Source: Oscillospiraceae bacterium
GTDB lineage: Bacteria; Bacillota; Clostridia; Oscillospirales; CAG-272
NCBI GenBank assembly: GCA_015065175.1
Contig: SVQV01000009.1
Coordinates: 1-36,607 of the forward strand
DNA length: 36,607 bases
Direction of reading: 5' to 3'
In this document: positions 23,407 to 31,416 of the stretch, piece by piece
Layout of the letters: every line of letters starts with the position of its first letter
How positions within the stretch are numbered: the stretch's first letter is position 1
Notes under the pieces: model-generated
What the model was told of the DNA's origin: nothing
The model's database searches: none
What the model saw: the letters and a program-made list of their open reading frames with translations, nothing else
Made by a program: the position numbers and the translations under genes

Positions 23407-24828
23407 ATGAAAAGGCAAAACGGCGTAAGACCATTCGGCTTAAGAGATAAAATAGGATATATGTTCGGGGATTTCGGAAACGATTTTACTTTTATTCTTT
23501 CGACAGTTCTGCTGACGAAGTTTTATACCGATGTTGTGGGAATTTCGGCGGCGGCGGTGGGAACAGTTATGATGATAGCGCGCTTTGTTGACGGCTTTAC
23601 CGATATTACTATGGGGCGCATATGTGACAGAAGCCGAGCGACAGCGGCGGGGAAGTTCAAGCCATGGCTTTTGCGTATGGCGATCCCTACGGCACTTTCC
23701 TCGTTTATTATGTATCAGCATGGGCTTTCTGACATGTCAAACATATTTAAGGTCGGCTATTTTGCGCTCACGTATATTCTTTGGGGCTCGTTTTTTTATA
23801 CCTCGGTAAATATTCCTTACGGCTCTATGGCATCCGCCATTTCAAGAGAGCCGAGCGACAGGCAGAGCCTTTCCACCTTCCGCACTGTCGGCGGTATGCT
23901 TGCGGGTGTTATAATAGGAACGGCGCTTCCGCTTATCGCTTATACGAGGAATGAAAACGGTGTGACCGTACTGCTCGGCGAGCGTGTCACGTTTGCCGCG
24001 GCTGTATTTTCCTTACTGGCGGTAATTTCCTATTTTCTTTGCTATTATCTGGTGAGCGAGCGTGTCGTTTTAAAGAAGGAGACCGACCGACAAAGAGAGA
24101 GCCATTCCTTCAAAAGAGTTCTGCACGGAGCATTTAAAAACCGAGCGCTGATTTCGATAATCGTTGCGTCTGTGGTCATGCTGCTCGCTCAGCTTACTAT
24201 GCAGAATATGGCGTCATATATTTATCCCGACTATTATAACAACGCATCGGCGCAGTCGGCATCTACCGCTATAATGGCGGTCTCAATGCTTATTGCCGCC
24301 TTTGCCGCAAAGCCGCTTGCCGAAAAATTCGGAAAAGCGGAGGTCTCTGCCGTATCTAACTTTTTTGCGGCGGCGGTGTCGCTTATTACCTTTTTCGCGC
24401 GTCCCGAAAGCGTGTGGGTATTCTGCGCGCTTCAAGGTCTCAACTGGCTCGGACTCGGTGTTTTCTCTATGGTGTCCTGGGCGCTCATTACCGATGTTAT
24501 CGATTATTCCGAGCTTAGAAACGGAGTGCGTGAGGACGGGTCAGTCTATTCTATATATTCCTTCGCCCGAAAGTTAGGGCAGGCACTTGCCGCAGGAGCT
24601 TCGGGCTGGCTTCTTACGCTTATAGGCTATGATACGGAGGCGGCAAGAGCGGGGCTCGGGCAGACAGAAGCGGTGCTTTCGGGAATTTTCGGTATATCCA
24701 CACTCATTCCCGCACTCGGCTTTTTTCTGCTCTCTCTCGTTCTGTGGTTCTGGTATCCCTTGCGAAAAAAAGAGGTAGAAAAAAACGTCTCCGCGCTTAA
24801 AATAAAGCACGGAGACGGGCAAATGTAA
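23407..24828 (+). CDS. GPH-family sugar:cation symporter, 473 aa
   Basis: A major-facilitator-fold transporter of the glycoside-pentoside-hexuronide family (MelB, UidB, XynP relatives). About 12 hydrophobic helices are visible. Family landmarks are 'LRDKIGYMFGDFGNDF' at the N-terminus, the 'DGFTDITMGRICDRS' helix 2-loop motif, and 'ALITDVIDYSELRNGVREDGSVYSIYSF' in the second half. It probably brings a glycoside or oligosaccharide into the cell with Na+ or H+, feeding the intracellular glycosidases encoded on either side. I start at ATG 23407, with GGGAG 8 nt upstream, not the in-frame TTG at 23338. Substrate unknown; fucosylated or hexosamine-containing sugars are a guess from neighbours. Confidence 0.88.
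   Translation: MKRQNGVRPFGLRDKIGYMFGDFGNDFTFILSTVLLTKFYTDVVGISAAAVGTVMMIARFVDGFTDITMGRICDRSRATAAGKFKPWLLRMAIPTALSSFIMYQHGLSDMSNIFKVGYFALTYILWGSFFYTSVNIPYGSMASAISREPSDRQSLSTFRTVGGMLAGVIIGTALPLIAYTRNENGVTVLLGERVTFAAAVFSLLAVISYFLCYYLVSERVVLKKETDRQRESHSFKRVLHGAFKNRALISIIVASVVMLLAQLTMQNMASYIYPDYYNNASAQSASTAIMAVSMLIAAFAAKPLAEKFGKAEVSAVSNFFAAAVSLITFFARPESVWVFCALQGLNWLGLGVFSMVSWALITDVIDYSELRNGVREDGSVYSIYSFARKLGQALAAGASGWLLTLIGYDTEAARAGLGQTEAVLSGIFGISTLIPALGFFLLSLVLWFWYPLRKKEVEKNVSALKIKHGDGQM
24786..24817 (-). terminator. Fucosidase terminator embedded in the symporter 3' end
   Basis: CGTCTCCG-C-GCTT (24786-24798) pairs with AAGC-A-CGGAGACG (24805-24817). A T-run follows only on the minus strand (TTTTTTTCTACC), so it ends the GH29 transcript while coding for the symporter tail. 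Confidence 0.75.
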
Positions 24829-24848
24829 TCTTTAGTTGTCAAAATTGA

Positions 24849-26093
24849 TTATATTCCCATAAATTCCACCGCATTCGGAGGAATGAGTCTGTATTCGGGA
24901 GCAGTGTCTCCGAAGTCCATATCGAACACCGTTATGTTGAGTATTTTTTCGGGGCATTCCTTCGGGAGATTTTTGAGTGTTATCACACCGTTTTCATATG
25001 AGAAGTCAAGCTCCTCTCCCGTGGTAACGCAGGTCACCTTTTTCGGTGGCTTTGTGTAGCCTGCTATTCTCATAGAATCACTATGCCATATCCAGTTCCA
25101 GAGGTAGACGTGATTGTTTCGCAGAGTAGCCGTACAGATGCCGTTTGCGCCTACGAAGCCTCTTGTGTTCGCACCGTAGACTGCGCTCGCATGCTTTTCT
25201 GTCCACTGACCGAATTTGGCAAGCTCCTCTGCCTCATATTCGGGAATTTCACCGAAGGCGTTTGGGGAGATGTTGAAGATCATATTTCCGCAGCCGTTTT
25301 CACATTTCGAAAGCAGCTTGACTATTCCGTTGGCATTGGTGCGGTAGGGGACGGCATACTTCTGGTCAAGACCGCCGAAGGCGATATCGGTAAAGCGCAG
25401 GCAGGCTTCCCAGTCGGTTTTTTGAGGCTGTACCTTGTCCTCGGGGGTTGCAAAGTCCTCTTCGAGCAACGAGCGGTTGTTTATGAGGATATCGGGCTGA
25501 AGCTCACGTACCATTTGGTTGCGTGCCTCGCTTTCCCATTTTTCTGCCGTGTTGAGCGGAGAGGGTACGTCATACCATAGGATATCTATTTTTCCGTAAT
25601 TGCTCATGAGCTCACGTACCTGTTCCTTTACATAAGAAACGAAGCGCACTCTTGCGCTCTCGTCCTGTGCGCATCTCATTCCGTCGGGGTGGTGCCAGTT
25701 CCAGAGCGAGAAGTAGAGTCCCGTTTTTATGCCGTGCTTTCTGCAGGCATCGGTAAATTCCTTCACTATATCGGTTTTCGCTCCGCAGTTTACAGAATTG
25801 AAGGGGTTTATTTTTGAGTCCCAGAGGGAGAATCCGTCATGGTGCTGGGTGGTCATAACGGCATATTTCATGCCCGCATTTTTTGCGAGCTTTACCCATT
25901 CTTCCGCCATTCCTTTTTTGTAAAGGAAGCCGTTTTTTGCGGTGTTTTCGTATTCCTCGTCCGATATTCCCTCACGTAGCTTTATCCACTCGCCTCTGTT
26001 GTACACCGAATAGATTCCGTAATGTATGAAAAGTCCTATTTTGGCATCACGCCACCAGGATATTCTTTGTTCTTTATCTTTTATGGTCTGCAT
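24849..26093 (-). CDS. Alpha-L-fucosidase, GH29, cytoplasmic, 414 aa
   Basis: Releases L-fucose from alpha-linked glycans by a retaining mechanism. 'WWRDAKIGLFIHYGIYSV' and 'GMKYAVMTTQHHDGFSLWDS' are standard GH29 barrel motifs. Asp175 in 'GKIDILWYDVPSP' is in the nucleophile position (usually WFD, here WYD). 'GCGNMIFNISPNAFGEIP' closes the barrel, and a small beta domain ends the protein. No signal peptide, so it needs imported substrate, consistent with the convergent symporter. AGGAGG is 9 nt before the ATG. Its promoter overlaps a cre-like site, suggesting carbon catabolite repression. Confidence 0.92.
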   Translation of the reverse strand: MQTIKDKEQRISWWRDAKIGLFIHYGIYSVYNRGEWIKLREGISDEEYENTAKNGFLYKKGMAEEWVKLAKNAGMKYAVMTTQHHDGFSLWDSKINPFNSVNCGAKTDIVKEFTDACRKHGIKTGLYFSLWNWHHPDGMRCAQDESARVRFVSYVKEQVRELMSNYGKIDILWYDVPSPLNTAEKWESEARNQMVRELQPDILINNRSLLEEDFATPEDKVQPQKTDWEACLRFTDIAFGGLDQKYAVPYRTNANGIVKLLSKCENGCGNMIFNISPNAFGEIPEYEAEELAKFGQWTEKHASAVYGANTRGFVGANGICTATLRNNHVYLWNWIWHSDSMRIAGYTKPPKKVTCVTTGEELDFSYENGVITLKNLPKECPEKILNITVFDMDFGDTAPEYRLIPPNAVEFMGI

Positions 26094-26126
26094 TTTGCTT
26101 TGCCTCCTGTGTTAAATCTCTCGTAG

Positions 26127-26155
26127 ATTATAACATATTTTGTAAGCGATTGCAA
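26127..26155 (-). promoter_or_regulatory. Promoter of the GH29 fucosidase
   Basis: TTGCAA (26155-26150), 17-bp spacer and TATAAT (26132-26127) on the minus strand. Confidence 0.75.
26141..26154. promoter_or_regulatory. cre-like CcpA operator
   Basis: TGTAAGCGATTGCA matches the catabolite-responsive consensus TGWNANCGNTNWCA at all but one defined position. It covers the -35 and spacer of the fucosidase promoter, where CcpA binding would repress. Confidence 0.6.
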
Positions 26156-26197
26156 GAAAAATATGCATAAAATACGTTGCTTTTTGACCTTTTTTAC

Positions 26198-26225
26198 TTG
26201 ACAAGTATTTTAAAAATGATATAAT
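26198..26225 (+). promoter_or_regulatory. Promoter of the pncC-galT-bioY operon
   Basis: TTGACA (26198-26203), a 16-bp spacer with extended TGA, and TATAAT (26220-26225). Confidence 0.85.
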
Positions 26226-26267
26226 AATTATGTCTTGAAAAGAGAGAGACGGGAGGAGGTACGGAAA

Positions 26268-26783
26268 ATGGGTCAGAACCTTGTTTTTGACGGAATAGGA
26301 GACTCGGAGATAACGGAGAAGGTAGTTTCGCTTTTGAAAGAGAAGGGCTACACTGTCAGCTTTGCCGAGTCCTGTACGGGAGGCGCGGCTGCTGCTCGGC
26401 TCGTCAGCATTCCCGATGCTTCATACGTTCTTTCCGCTTCGCTCGTCACGTATGCGAATGAGGCGAAAATAAGATATCTCGGCGTTTTGCCCGAAACGAT
26501 AGATGCTTACGGAGTAGTAAGCGAGGAGGTCGCTCGTGAAATGGCGGAGGGTGTTGCAAAGACAAACTCGGCAGAAATAGGCGTTTCGGTCTCGGGAATA
26601 GCGGGACCCTCGGGCGCAACAGAGAAAAAGCCCGTCGGAATGGTCTGCTTCGGCTTTTGTGTGCTTGGGAAAACATACACCTATACAAAATATTTCGGCG
26701 CGCTCGGCCGCAACAACGTAAGAAGCGCAAGCGTGGATTTTATCTATGAAAAGCTCTGCGAGCTTTTGTGTGAACTGAAATAA
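26268..26783 (+). CDS. pncC: Nicotinamide-nucleotide amidohydrolase (CinA C-terminal domain), 171 aa
   Basis: Deamidates nicotinamide mononucleotide to nicotinate mononucleotide in NAD salvage. This is the free-standing CinA C-terminal domain, without the MoCF-like N-terminal half. Signatures are 'VSFAESCTGGAAAARL' and 'GVSVSGIAGPSGATEKKPVGMVCFG'. I choose ATG 26268 because GGGAGGAGGT lies 7 nt upstream; the frame is open to a TTG at 26235 but that overlaps the leader. It is first gene of a three-gene operon, 12 nt before galT. Confidence 0.87.
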   Translation: MGQNLVFDGIGDSEITEKVVSLLKEKGYTVSFAESCTGGAAAARLVSIPDASYVLSASLVTYANEAKIRYLGVLPETIDAYGVVSEEVAREMAEGVAKTNSAEIGVSVSGIAGPSGATEKKPVGMVCFGFCVLGKTYTYTKYFGALGRNNVRSASVDFIYEKLCELLCELK

Positions 26784-26795
26784 AAGGAGACAGAA

Positions 26796-28298
26796 ATGAT
26801 AGATATAAACAGATGTATAAAGGAGCTTGTAGATTACGCTATAGCGCATAAGCTTGCTGAGGAATATGACAGGGCTTTTATAACCAATTCCTTGCTGTCG
26901 GCATTTCGTCTTGACTCATACGAGGAAACAGAGACGGAGAAGGAAAGATCGCTTGAGGAGATTTTGTGTGACCTTGGCGATTATGCGGCGCAGAACGGTA
27001 TTATCGAGTCGGACAGTGTAGTATACAGAGACCTTTTTGACACCTCACTTATGGGTATGCTCATAAAGAGACCGAGCGAGGTAATAAAGACGTTTTTTGA
27101 CCTTTACGCGGAGTCTCCCGAGAAGGCTACCGACTATTTTTACACCTTCTGCCGTGACTGCGATTATATACGTACATACAGAGTAAAAAAGGACCTTAAA
27201 TGGAAGGTAGACAGCAAATACGGAGAGATAGATATAACGGTTAACCTCTCCAAGCCCGAAAAAGACCCGAAGGCTATAGCCGCCGCAAAGAAGGCGAAGC
27301 AGAGCGGATATCCGAAATGCGCTCTCTGCCACGAAAACGAGGGCTATGCGGGCACGCTTTCGATGTCTCCCAGACAGAATCTGAGACAAATTCCGATAAC
27401 TATGGACGGAAAACGCTGGTATCTGCAATATTCGCCCTACGTTTATTATAACGAGCATTGCATTGCTCTTTCGAGCGAGCATACGCCTATGAAGATAGAC
27501 CGTTCCTCGTTTGTAAAGCTTCTCGATTTTGTCGAGATATTTCCACACTATTTCTTGGGCTCAAATGCCGATCTTCCTATAGTCGGAGGCTCTATTCTTA
27601 CGCACGATCATATGCAGGGCGGCAGATATTGCTTCGCTATGGAGAAGGCAGAAGCTGAAATTCCTCTGTCCTTTGAGGGCTTTGAGGATGTTTGCGCATC
27701 TATCGTTCGTTGGCCTATGGCGGTAATAAGAATTTCGAGCGAGAGCAAGGAAAGACTTGCCCTGCTTTCCGACAGGATACTTTCCGCATGGAGAGGATAT
27801 ACAGACGAAGCGGCTTTCATTTTCGCAGAGACAGACGGCGAATGTCACAACACTATTACACCCATAGCGCGCAGGAGAGGAGAGCTTTTTGAGCTTGATT
27901 TAGTGCTTCGTAACAACATAACAACAGAGGAGCATCCCTTGGGTGTTTATCATCCTCATGCGCAGCATCACAATATCAAGAAGGAAAACATAGGTCTTAT
28001 AGAGGTAATGGGACTTGCGGTGCTTCCTTCACGTCTTAAAAAAGAAATGGCTCTGCTCGCGGAATATGCTTCAGAGGGAAAGGACCCGAGAGAGTGCGAG
28101 GAGCTTTTAAAGCATGCCGACTGGTTCGATGCCTTTAAAGATAATTATACCTTTACTAAGGAAAATGCCGACGCTATTTTAAGAGAAGAGATAGGAAGGA
28201 CATTTGTTTCCGTTTTGGAGGATGCGGGAGTGTACAAATGCACCCCCGACGGCAGAGAGGCATTTTTGCGCTTTATAGATTATGTTAATAAAAAATGA
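26796..28298 (+). CDS. galT: UDP-glucose--hexose-1-phosphate uridylyltransferase, Firmicutes type, 500 aa
   Basis: Leloir-pathway enzyme that swaps UMP between UDP-glucose and galactose-1-phosphate. The ~500-residue length and 'GYPKCALCHENEGYAGTLSMSPRQNLRQI' identify the Firmicutes GalT class. The active site is in 'YHPHAQHHNIKKENIGLIEVMGLAVLP' (His386-Pro-His388-Ala-Gln390-His). The conserved 'GGSILTHDHMQGGRY' is also present. AGGAG precedes the ATG, 12 nt after pncC. galK and galE are not in the window. Its stop overlaps the start of bioY by 4 nt. Confidence 0.93.
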   Translation: MIDINRCIKELVDYAIAHKLAEEYDRAFITNSLLSAFRLDSYEETETEKERSLEEILCDLGDYAAQNGIIESDSVVYRDLFDTSLMGMLIKRPSEVIKTFFDLYAESPEKATDYFYTFCRDCDYIRTYRVKKDLKWKVDSKYGEIDITVNLSKPEKDPKAIAAAKKAKQSGYPKCALCHENEGYAGTLSMSPRQNLRQIPITMDGKRWYLQYSPYVYYNEHCIALSSEHTPMKIDRSSFVKLLDFVEIFPHYFLGSNADLPIVGGSILTHDHMQGGRYCFAMEKAEAEIPLSFEGFEDVCASIVRWPMAVIRISSESKERLALLSDRILSAWRGYTDEAAFIFAETDGECHNTITPIARRRGELFELDLVLRNNITTEEHPLGVYHPHAQHHNIKKENIGLIEVMGLAVLPSRLKKEMALLAEYASEGKDPRECEELLKHADWFDAFKDNYTFTKENADAILREEIGRTFVSVLEDAGVYKCTPDGREAFLRFIDYVNKK

Positions 28299-28849
28299 TG
28301 ACTTCAAGTATACGCGAACGGATAAAAAATATGGTATTCATTGCGCTGTTTGCGGTGATAATAGCCGTCTGCGCTTGGATATATATTCCTACCTTGCCGA
28401 TACCTTATTCGATGCAGAATTTCGGTGTGTTTATCGCTATAGGTATTCTGGGAGGCAGGCGTGCCTTTTTCGCCATAGCGGTATATCTTGCTATAGGCGC
28501 GGTGGGGATTCCTGTTTTTTCGGGCTTTACGGGAGGCTTCGGCAGGCTTTTCGGTGAGACGGGAGGCTTTCTGCTCGGCTTTCTTGCGATTGCCTTGATC
28601 TCTTGGTGTATTACCTCGTTTTTTAAGAGGGGAACGGCTTCTGTTTTTGTTTCGATATTGATAGGTCAGCTCGTCTCTTATGCCATAGGCGTTTTCTGGT
28701 ATTGGTTTTTCTATGCGGAGGGCGGAAGTGACGCTTCGTTTTCGGGCATTTTAGCTATGTGTGTATTGCCGTTCTTAATTCCCGATATTGTAAAGATATT
28801 TGTAGCGACAGTGATTTCCGACCGAGTGAAAAGGATATTGAAGATTTGA
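28295..28849 (+). CDS. bioY: Biotin transporter substrate-binding subunit BioY, 184 aa
   Basis: Membrane S-component that binds biotin, working alone or with an ECF module. About six hydrophobic segments are visible. BioY landmarks are 'LPIPYSMQNFGVFIAIGILGGRRAF', 'GFTGGFGRLFGETGGFLLGF' and 'VLPFLIPDIVKIFVA'. The ATG overlaps the galT stop (ATGA), with a second ATG directly following. No ribosome binding site of its own is clear, so it is probably translated by coupling with galT. I saw no biotin operator upstream, and the pairing with galT is unexpected. Confidence 0.88.
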   Translation: MMTSSIRERIKNMVFIALFAVIIAVCAWIYIPTLPIPYSMQNFGVFIAIGILGGRRAFFAIAVYLAIGAVGIPVFSGFTGGFGRLFGETGGFLLGFLAIALISWCITSFFKRGTASVFVSILIGQLVSYAIGVFWYWFFYAEGGSDASFSGILAMCVLPFLIPDIVKIFVATVISDRVKRILKI

Positions 28850-28863
28850 AAAGCACTTTTATC

Positions 28864-28896
28864 TTGAGGGACTTTTTTGCAAAAAAAGTCCCTCAA
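28864..28896. terminator. Terminator hairpin after bioY
   Basis: TTGAGGGACTTTTTT (28864-28878) pairs with AAAAAAAGTCCCTCAA (28881-28896) around GC. It is symmetric, with U-rich arms. This very regular hairpin may also be a dispersed element. Confidence 0.7.
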
Positions 28897-28981
28897 ACTC
28901 TTCAAAAAACCTTAAAGGAATATTTTTTTATGTAAACCTTGGATAAATTCGCTTTCAAATTTTGATTTCCCAAAGGGATAA

Positions 28982-29202
28982 GCATCCCAAGGGATGCAAA
29001 TGTCGGTGTGGGCTACGCCCTACCGAATTTGTGATGTTGCCTTGCAGATAAATTGCAATTGTTTATGTAAATTATATAATCGTCTTTGTTACTTCAAGCT
29101 GTGACGAAGTCACATCATAACTATGCGCAGCGCAGCATATCATAGCTCATAACTTGCCCGAAGGGCAATCATAACTGAGTCTGTTGCCTTTGCAACAGAC
29201 TC
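28982..29202. repeat. Array of short hairpins with a recurring ATCATAAC linker
   Basis: A non-coding stretch packed with palindromes: GCATCCC/GGGATGC (28982-28997), an imperfect TCGGT..ACCGA stem (29003-29026), GTGAC/GTCAC (29101-29113), TATGC/GCATA (29122-29139), TTGCCC/GGGCAA (29054+100, i.e. 29154-29168) and an 11-bp GAGTCTGTTGC stem (29177-29202). ATCATAAC occurs at 29114-29121 and 29168-29175, and CTCATAAC at 29146-29153. Stems differ but linkers are conserved. It is not CRISPR, because the units are hairpins of changing sequence with no constant repeat. The rest of 28897-29314 shows no gene. Confidence 0.65.
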
Positions 29203-29314
29203 TTAAATTGCATTTTTCTGATGATTTGGGCAGGAAGAATTGCGAGCTGTGGCAAATTTGGGATTAAATTGGCTTAAATATTGAAAATTATTTATATTTT
29301 AATTGAAAAAACAC

Positions 29315-29343
29315 TTGACTTTTTGCTGAAAGTGTGCTATTGT
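29315..29343 (+). promoter_or_regulatory. Promoter of the his operon
   Basis: TTGACT (29315-29320), 17-bp spacer and TATTGT (29338-29343). The next good ribosome binding site is that of yerC, and no terminator occurs until past the window end. Confidence 0.75.
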
Positions 29344-29344
29344 A

Positions 29345-29356
29345 TTAGCGTGCTAA
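29345..29356. promoter_or_regulatory. Palindromic operator at the his start site (probable YerC/HisR site)
   Basis: TTAGC-GT-GCTAA lies just after the -10, over the predicted start point. A related half (GTGTGCTA, 29332-29339) lies one and a half helical turns upstream. The palindrome placement fits repression by the TrpR-like protein encoded directly downstream. The exact YerC motif was not checked. Confidence 0.6.
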
Positions 29357-29393
29357 AGTGATAAAACACAAAAGCGATTTAGGAGAAATGAAA

Positions 29394-29681
29394 ATGAACT
29401 ACCGTAATGAATCCGTAGATAAGCTTTTTGAAGCTATTTTATCTTTAAAAACTACAGATGAATGCTACCGCTTTTTTGAGGACGCCTGCACTGTCAAGGA
29501 GATACTTGACATAGCTCAGCGCTTTGAGGTTGCGAAGATGCTTTCGGACAAAAAGAGCTATGCGGTAATAGCGAAGGAGACGGGAATGTCTACCGCCACT
29601 ATCAGCCGTGTAAACCGTGCGCTTATGTATGGCACGGGTGGATATAAGCTCGCAATGGAAAGAACAGAGGAGAAAAAATAA
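29394..29681 (+). CDS. yerC: TrpR-like regulator YerC, probable histidine-operon repressor, 95 aa
   Basis: A TrpR-superfamily DNA-binding protein, recognised by 'FFEDACTVKEILDIAQRFEVAKML' and the helix-turn-helix 'SYAVIAKETGMSTATISRVNRALMYGTGGY'. It is known as YerC/YecD in Firmicutes and is called HisR where it regulates histidine genes. Placement as first gene of a complete his operon supports an autoregulatory, histidine-responsive role. I start at ATG 29394, with AGGAG 8 nt upstream. The ATG at 29388 is too close to it, and the upstream GTG 29358 overlaps the operator. Its stop overlaps the hisZ ATG. Confidence 0.88.
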   Translation: MNYRNESVDKLFEAILSLKTTDECYRFFEDACTVKEILDIAQRFEVAKMLSDKKSYAVIAKETGMSTATISRVNRALMYGTGGYKLAMERTEEKK

Positions 29682-30778
29682 TGAGAATAGATGACAGTTT
29701 GCTCAGAAGCGAGGAAAAGGTAATCTTCAATCTGCGAAGCCTTTACCGCTCGTATGGATATACTTGCTTCAAGATGAGCAAGTTTGAGGAATATGACCTG
29801 TACAGCAGAAACAAGGAATTTCTTCTGTCGGACGGAGTAATAACCTTTACCGACACGAGCGGAAAGCTGATGGCTCTCAAGCCCGACGTTACGCTCTCGA
29901 TAGTCAAGAATACCGCCGACACACCGAATGTTACCGAGAGACTTTACTATAATGAGAATGTCTACAGAATTTCGGACAGCACACGCCATTATAAGGAGAT
30001 AATGCAGTCGGGTATCGAGTGTATAGGCGACCTTAATGAATACAATCAGAGCGAGGTGTTATATCTTGCCGCAAGAAGCTTGCAGACCATTTCTTCGGAG
30101 TGCGCGCTCAATATTTCGCATTTGGGAATAGTTTCGGCCTTGCTTGACGGAGAGGAGCTTGGAGAGTCCCGCCCGTCTCTTTTGAAGTGCGTAGGAGAGA
30201 AAAATCCTCACGGAATAAAAGAGATCTGCGCCGAGTGCGGAATAGGAGAAGAAAAGCAAGCGCTTCTTATAGCTCTTACCGAGTCTTACGGAGACGTAAA
30301 CGAGGTTGTTTCCTCACTCAGACAAAAGACAGATAACGAGGCTTTGCTCTCGGCTCTTTGTGAGTTTGAGAATATAGTAAAGCTGCTCGGAGACGTCTCG
30401 GGCGTGCGCATATGCGCCGACTTCTCGCTTATAGGAGACATGAGCTATTATAACGGAATTATCTTCCGCGGCTACGTAAAGGGTATTCCGACCAGCGTGC
30501 TTACAGGCGGACAGTATGACAGACTTATGGAGAAGATGGGAAAAAGCTCACGCGCCATAGGATTTGCCGTATATCTTGACCTGCTCGCAAGGCTTGAAGC
30601 GCCTGCGGAATTTGACGTTGACCTGCTTTTGCTTGCCGACAGAGATACAGACCCCTCACTTATCGCAAGGAGAGCCGAGAGCCTGACACGTGAGGGAAAG
30701 AGCGTAGCGGTGCAGTATGAAATACCGAGCAAGCTTCGCTACCGCGCGATAGAGAGATTGACAAAGGAGAACAAATGA
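29681..30778 (+). CDS. hisZ: ATP phosphoribosyltransferase regulatory subunit HisZ, 365 aa
   Basis: A histidyl-tRNA synthetase catalytic-core paralogue lacking the anticodon-binding role. It forms the hetero-octamer with short HisG and is needed for that enzyme's activity and histidine feedback. 'SDGVITFTDTSGKLMALKPDVTLSIVKN' (motif 2 region), 'RHYKEIMQSGIECIG' and 'TGGQYDRLMEKMG--RAIGFAVYLD' match the family. It overlaps yerC by one base (TAATG) and hisG by four. Confidence 0.92.
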   Translation: MRIDDSLLRSEEKVIFNLRSLYRSYGYTCFKMSKFEEYDLYSRNKEFLLSDGVITFTDTSGKLMALKPDVTLSIVKNTADTPNVTERLYYNENVYRISDSTRHYKEIMQSGIECIGDLNEYNQSEVLYLAARSLQTISSECALNISHLGIVSALLDGEELGESRPSLLKCVGEKNPHGIKEICAECGIGEEKQALLIALTESYGDVNEVVSSLRQKTDNEALLSALCEFENIVKLLGDVSGVRICADFSLIGDMSYYNGIIFRGYVKGIPTSVLTGGQYDRLMEKMGKSSRAIGFAVYLDLLARLEAPAEFDVDLLLLADRDTDPSLIARRAESLTREGKSVAVQYEIPSKLRYRAIERLTKENK

Positions 30779-31416
30779 TGTCGGAGATGCTTCAGATAGC
30801 TCTGCCTAAAGGACGGCTGGGCGAAAAGGTTTATAAGATGTTCGCGGAAGCGGGCTATGAGTGTCCCGAGGCGCTTGAGGACACAAGAAAGCTTATTTTT
30901 GAAAATAAAGAAGCGGGTGTTTGCTATTTCTGGGTAAAGCCCTCGGATGTTGCTATATATGTTGAGAGAGGCGCGGCTGATATAGGAGTTGCGGGCAAGG
31001 ATATTCTTATGGAGTCGAAGCCCGAGGTCTTTGAGCTTCTTGACTTGAATATGGGAAAATGCCGTCTTGCCGTTGCGGGCAAGGTCGGCTTTTACGACAG
31101 GACAGAGCATACTTTGAGAGTAGCGACAAAATTCCCGAATATTACAATGGATTATTACGGACGCAGGTGCAGAGATATAGATATAATAAAGCTGAACGGC
31201 TCAATAGAGCTTGCGCCTATATTGGGGCTTTCCGACGTAATACTCGATATAGTGGAAACAGGTAAAACATTAAAGGAAAACAATTTGGAGCCCTTCGAAA
31301 CGGTGGCGGAGGTAAGCGCTCGCCTTGTGGCGAACCGCTCCGCATATCAGTTCAAATATGAAGCGATAAGTCGCTTGCTCGAAAAGATGAAGGCGCTGGT
31401 GGAGGCAAAAAAATGA
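30775..31416 (+). CDS. hisG: ATP phosphoribosyltransferase catalytic subunit, short form, 213 aa
   Basis: First step of histidine synthesis: ATP + PRPP to phosphoribosyl-ATP. At ~213 aa it is the short HisG class without the C-terminal allosteric domain, which explains hisZ next to it. 'LQIALPKGRLGEKVYKMF', 'VKPSDVAIYVERGAADIGVAGKDIL' and the PRPP-binding 'LGLSDVILDIVETGKTLKENNL' are visible. ATGATG allows start at 30775 or 30778. The stop overlaps hisD by 4 nt. Confidence 0.95.
   Translation: MMSEMLQIALPKGRLGEKVYKMFAEAGYECPEALEDTRKLIFENKEAGVCYFWVKPSDVAIYVERGAADIGVAGKDILMESKPEVFELLDLNMGKCRLAVAGKVGFYDRTEHTLRVATKFPNITMDYYGRRCRDIDIIKLNGSIELAPILGLSDVILDIVETGKTLKENNLEPFETVAEVSARLVANRSAYQFKYEAISRLLEKMKALVEAKK

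Noticed and set aside
26796-28298. Considered a fused GalK-GalT
   Set aside because: Length and motifs are those of Firmicutes GalT alone; no galactokinase motifs are present.
28982-29202. Considered as a CRISPR array
   Set aside because: Linkers are 8 nt and the intervening units are hairpins of varying length. There are no regular spacers and no cas genes.
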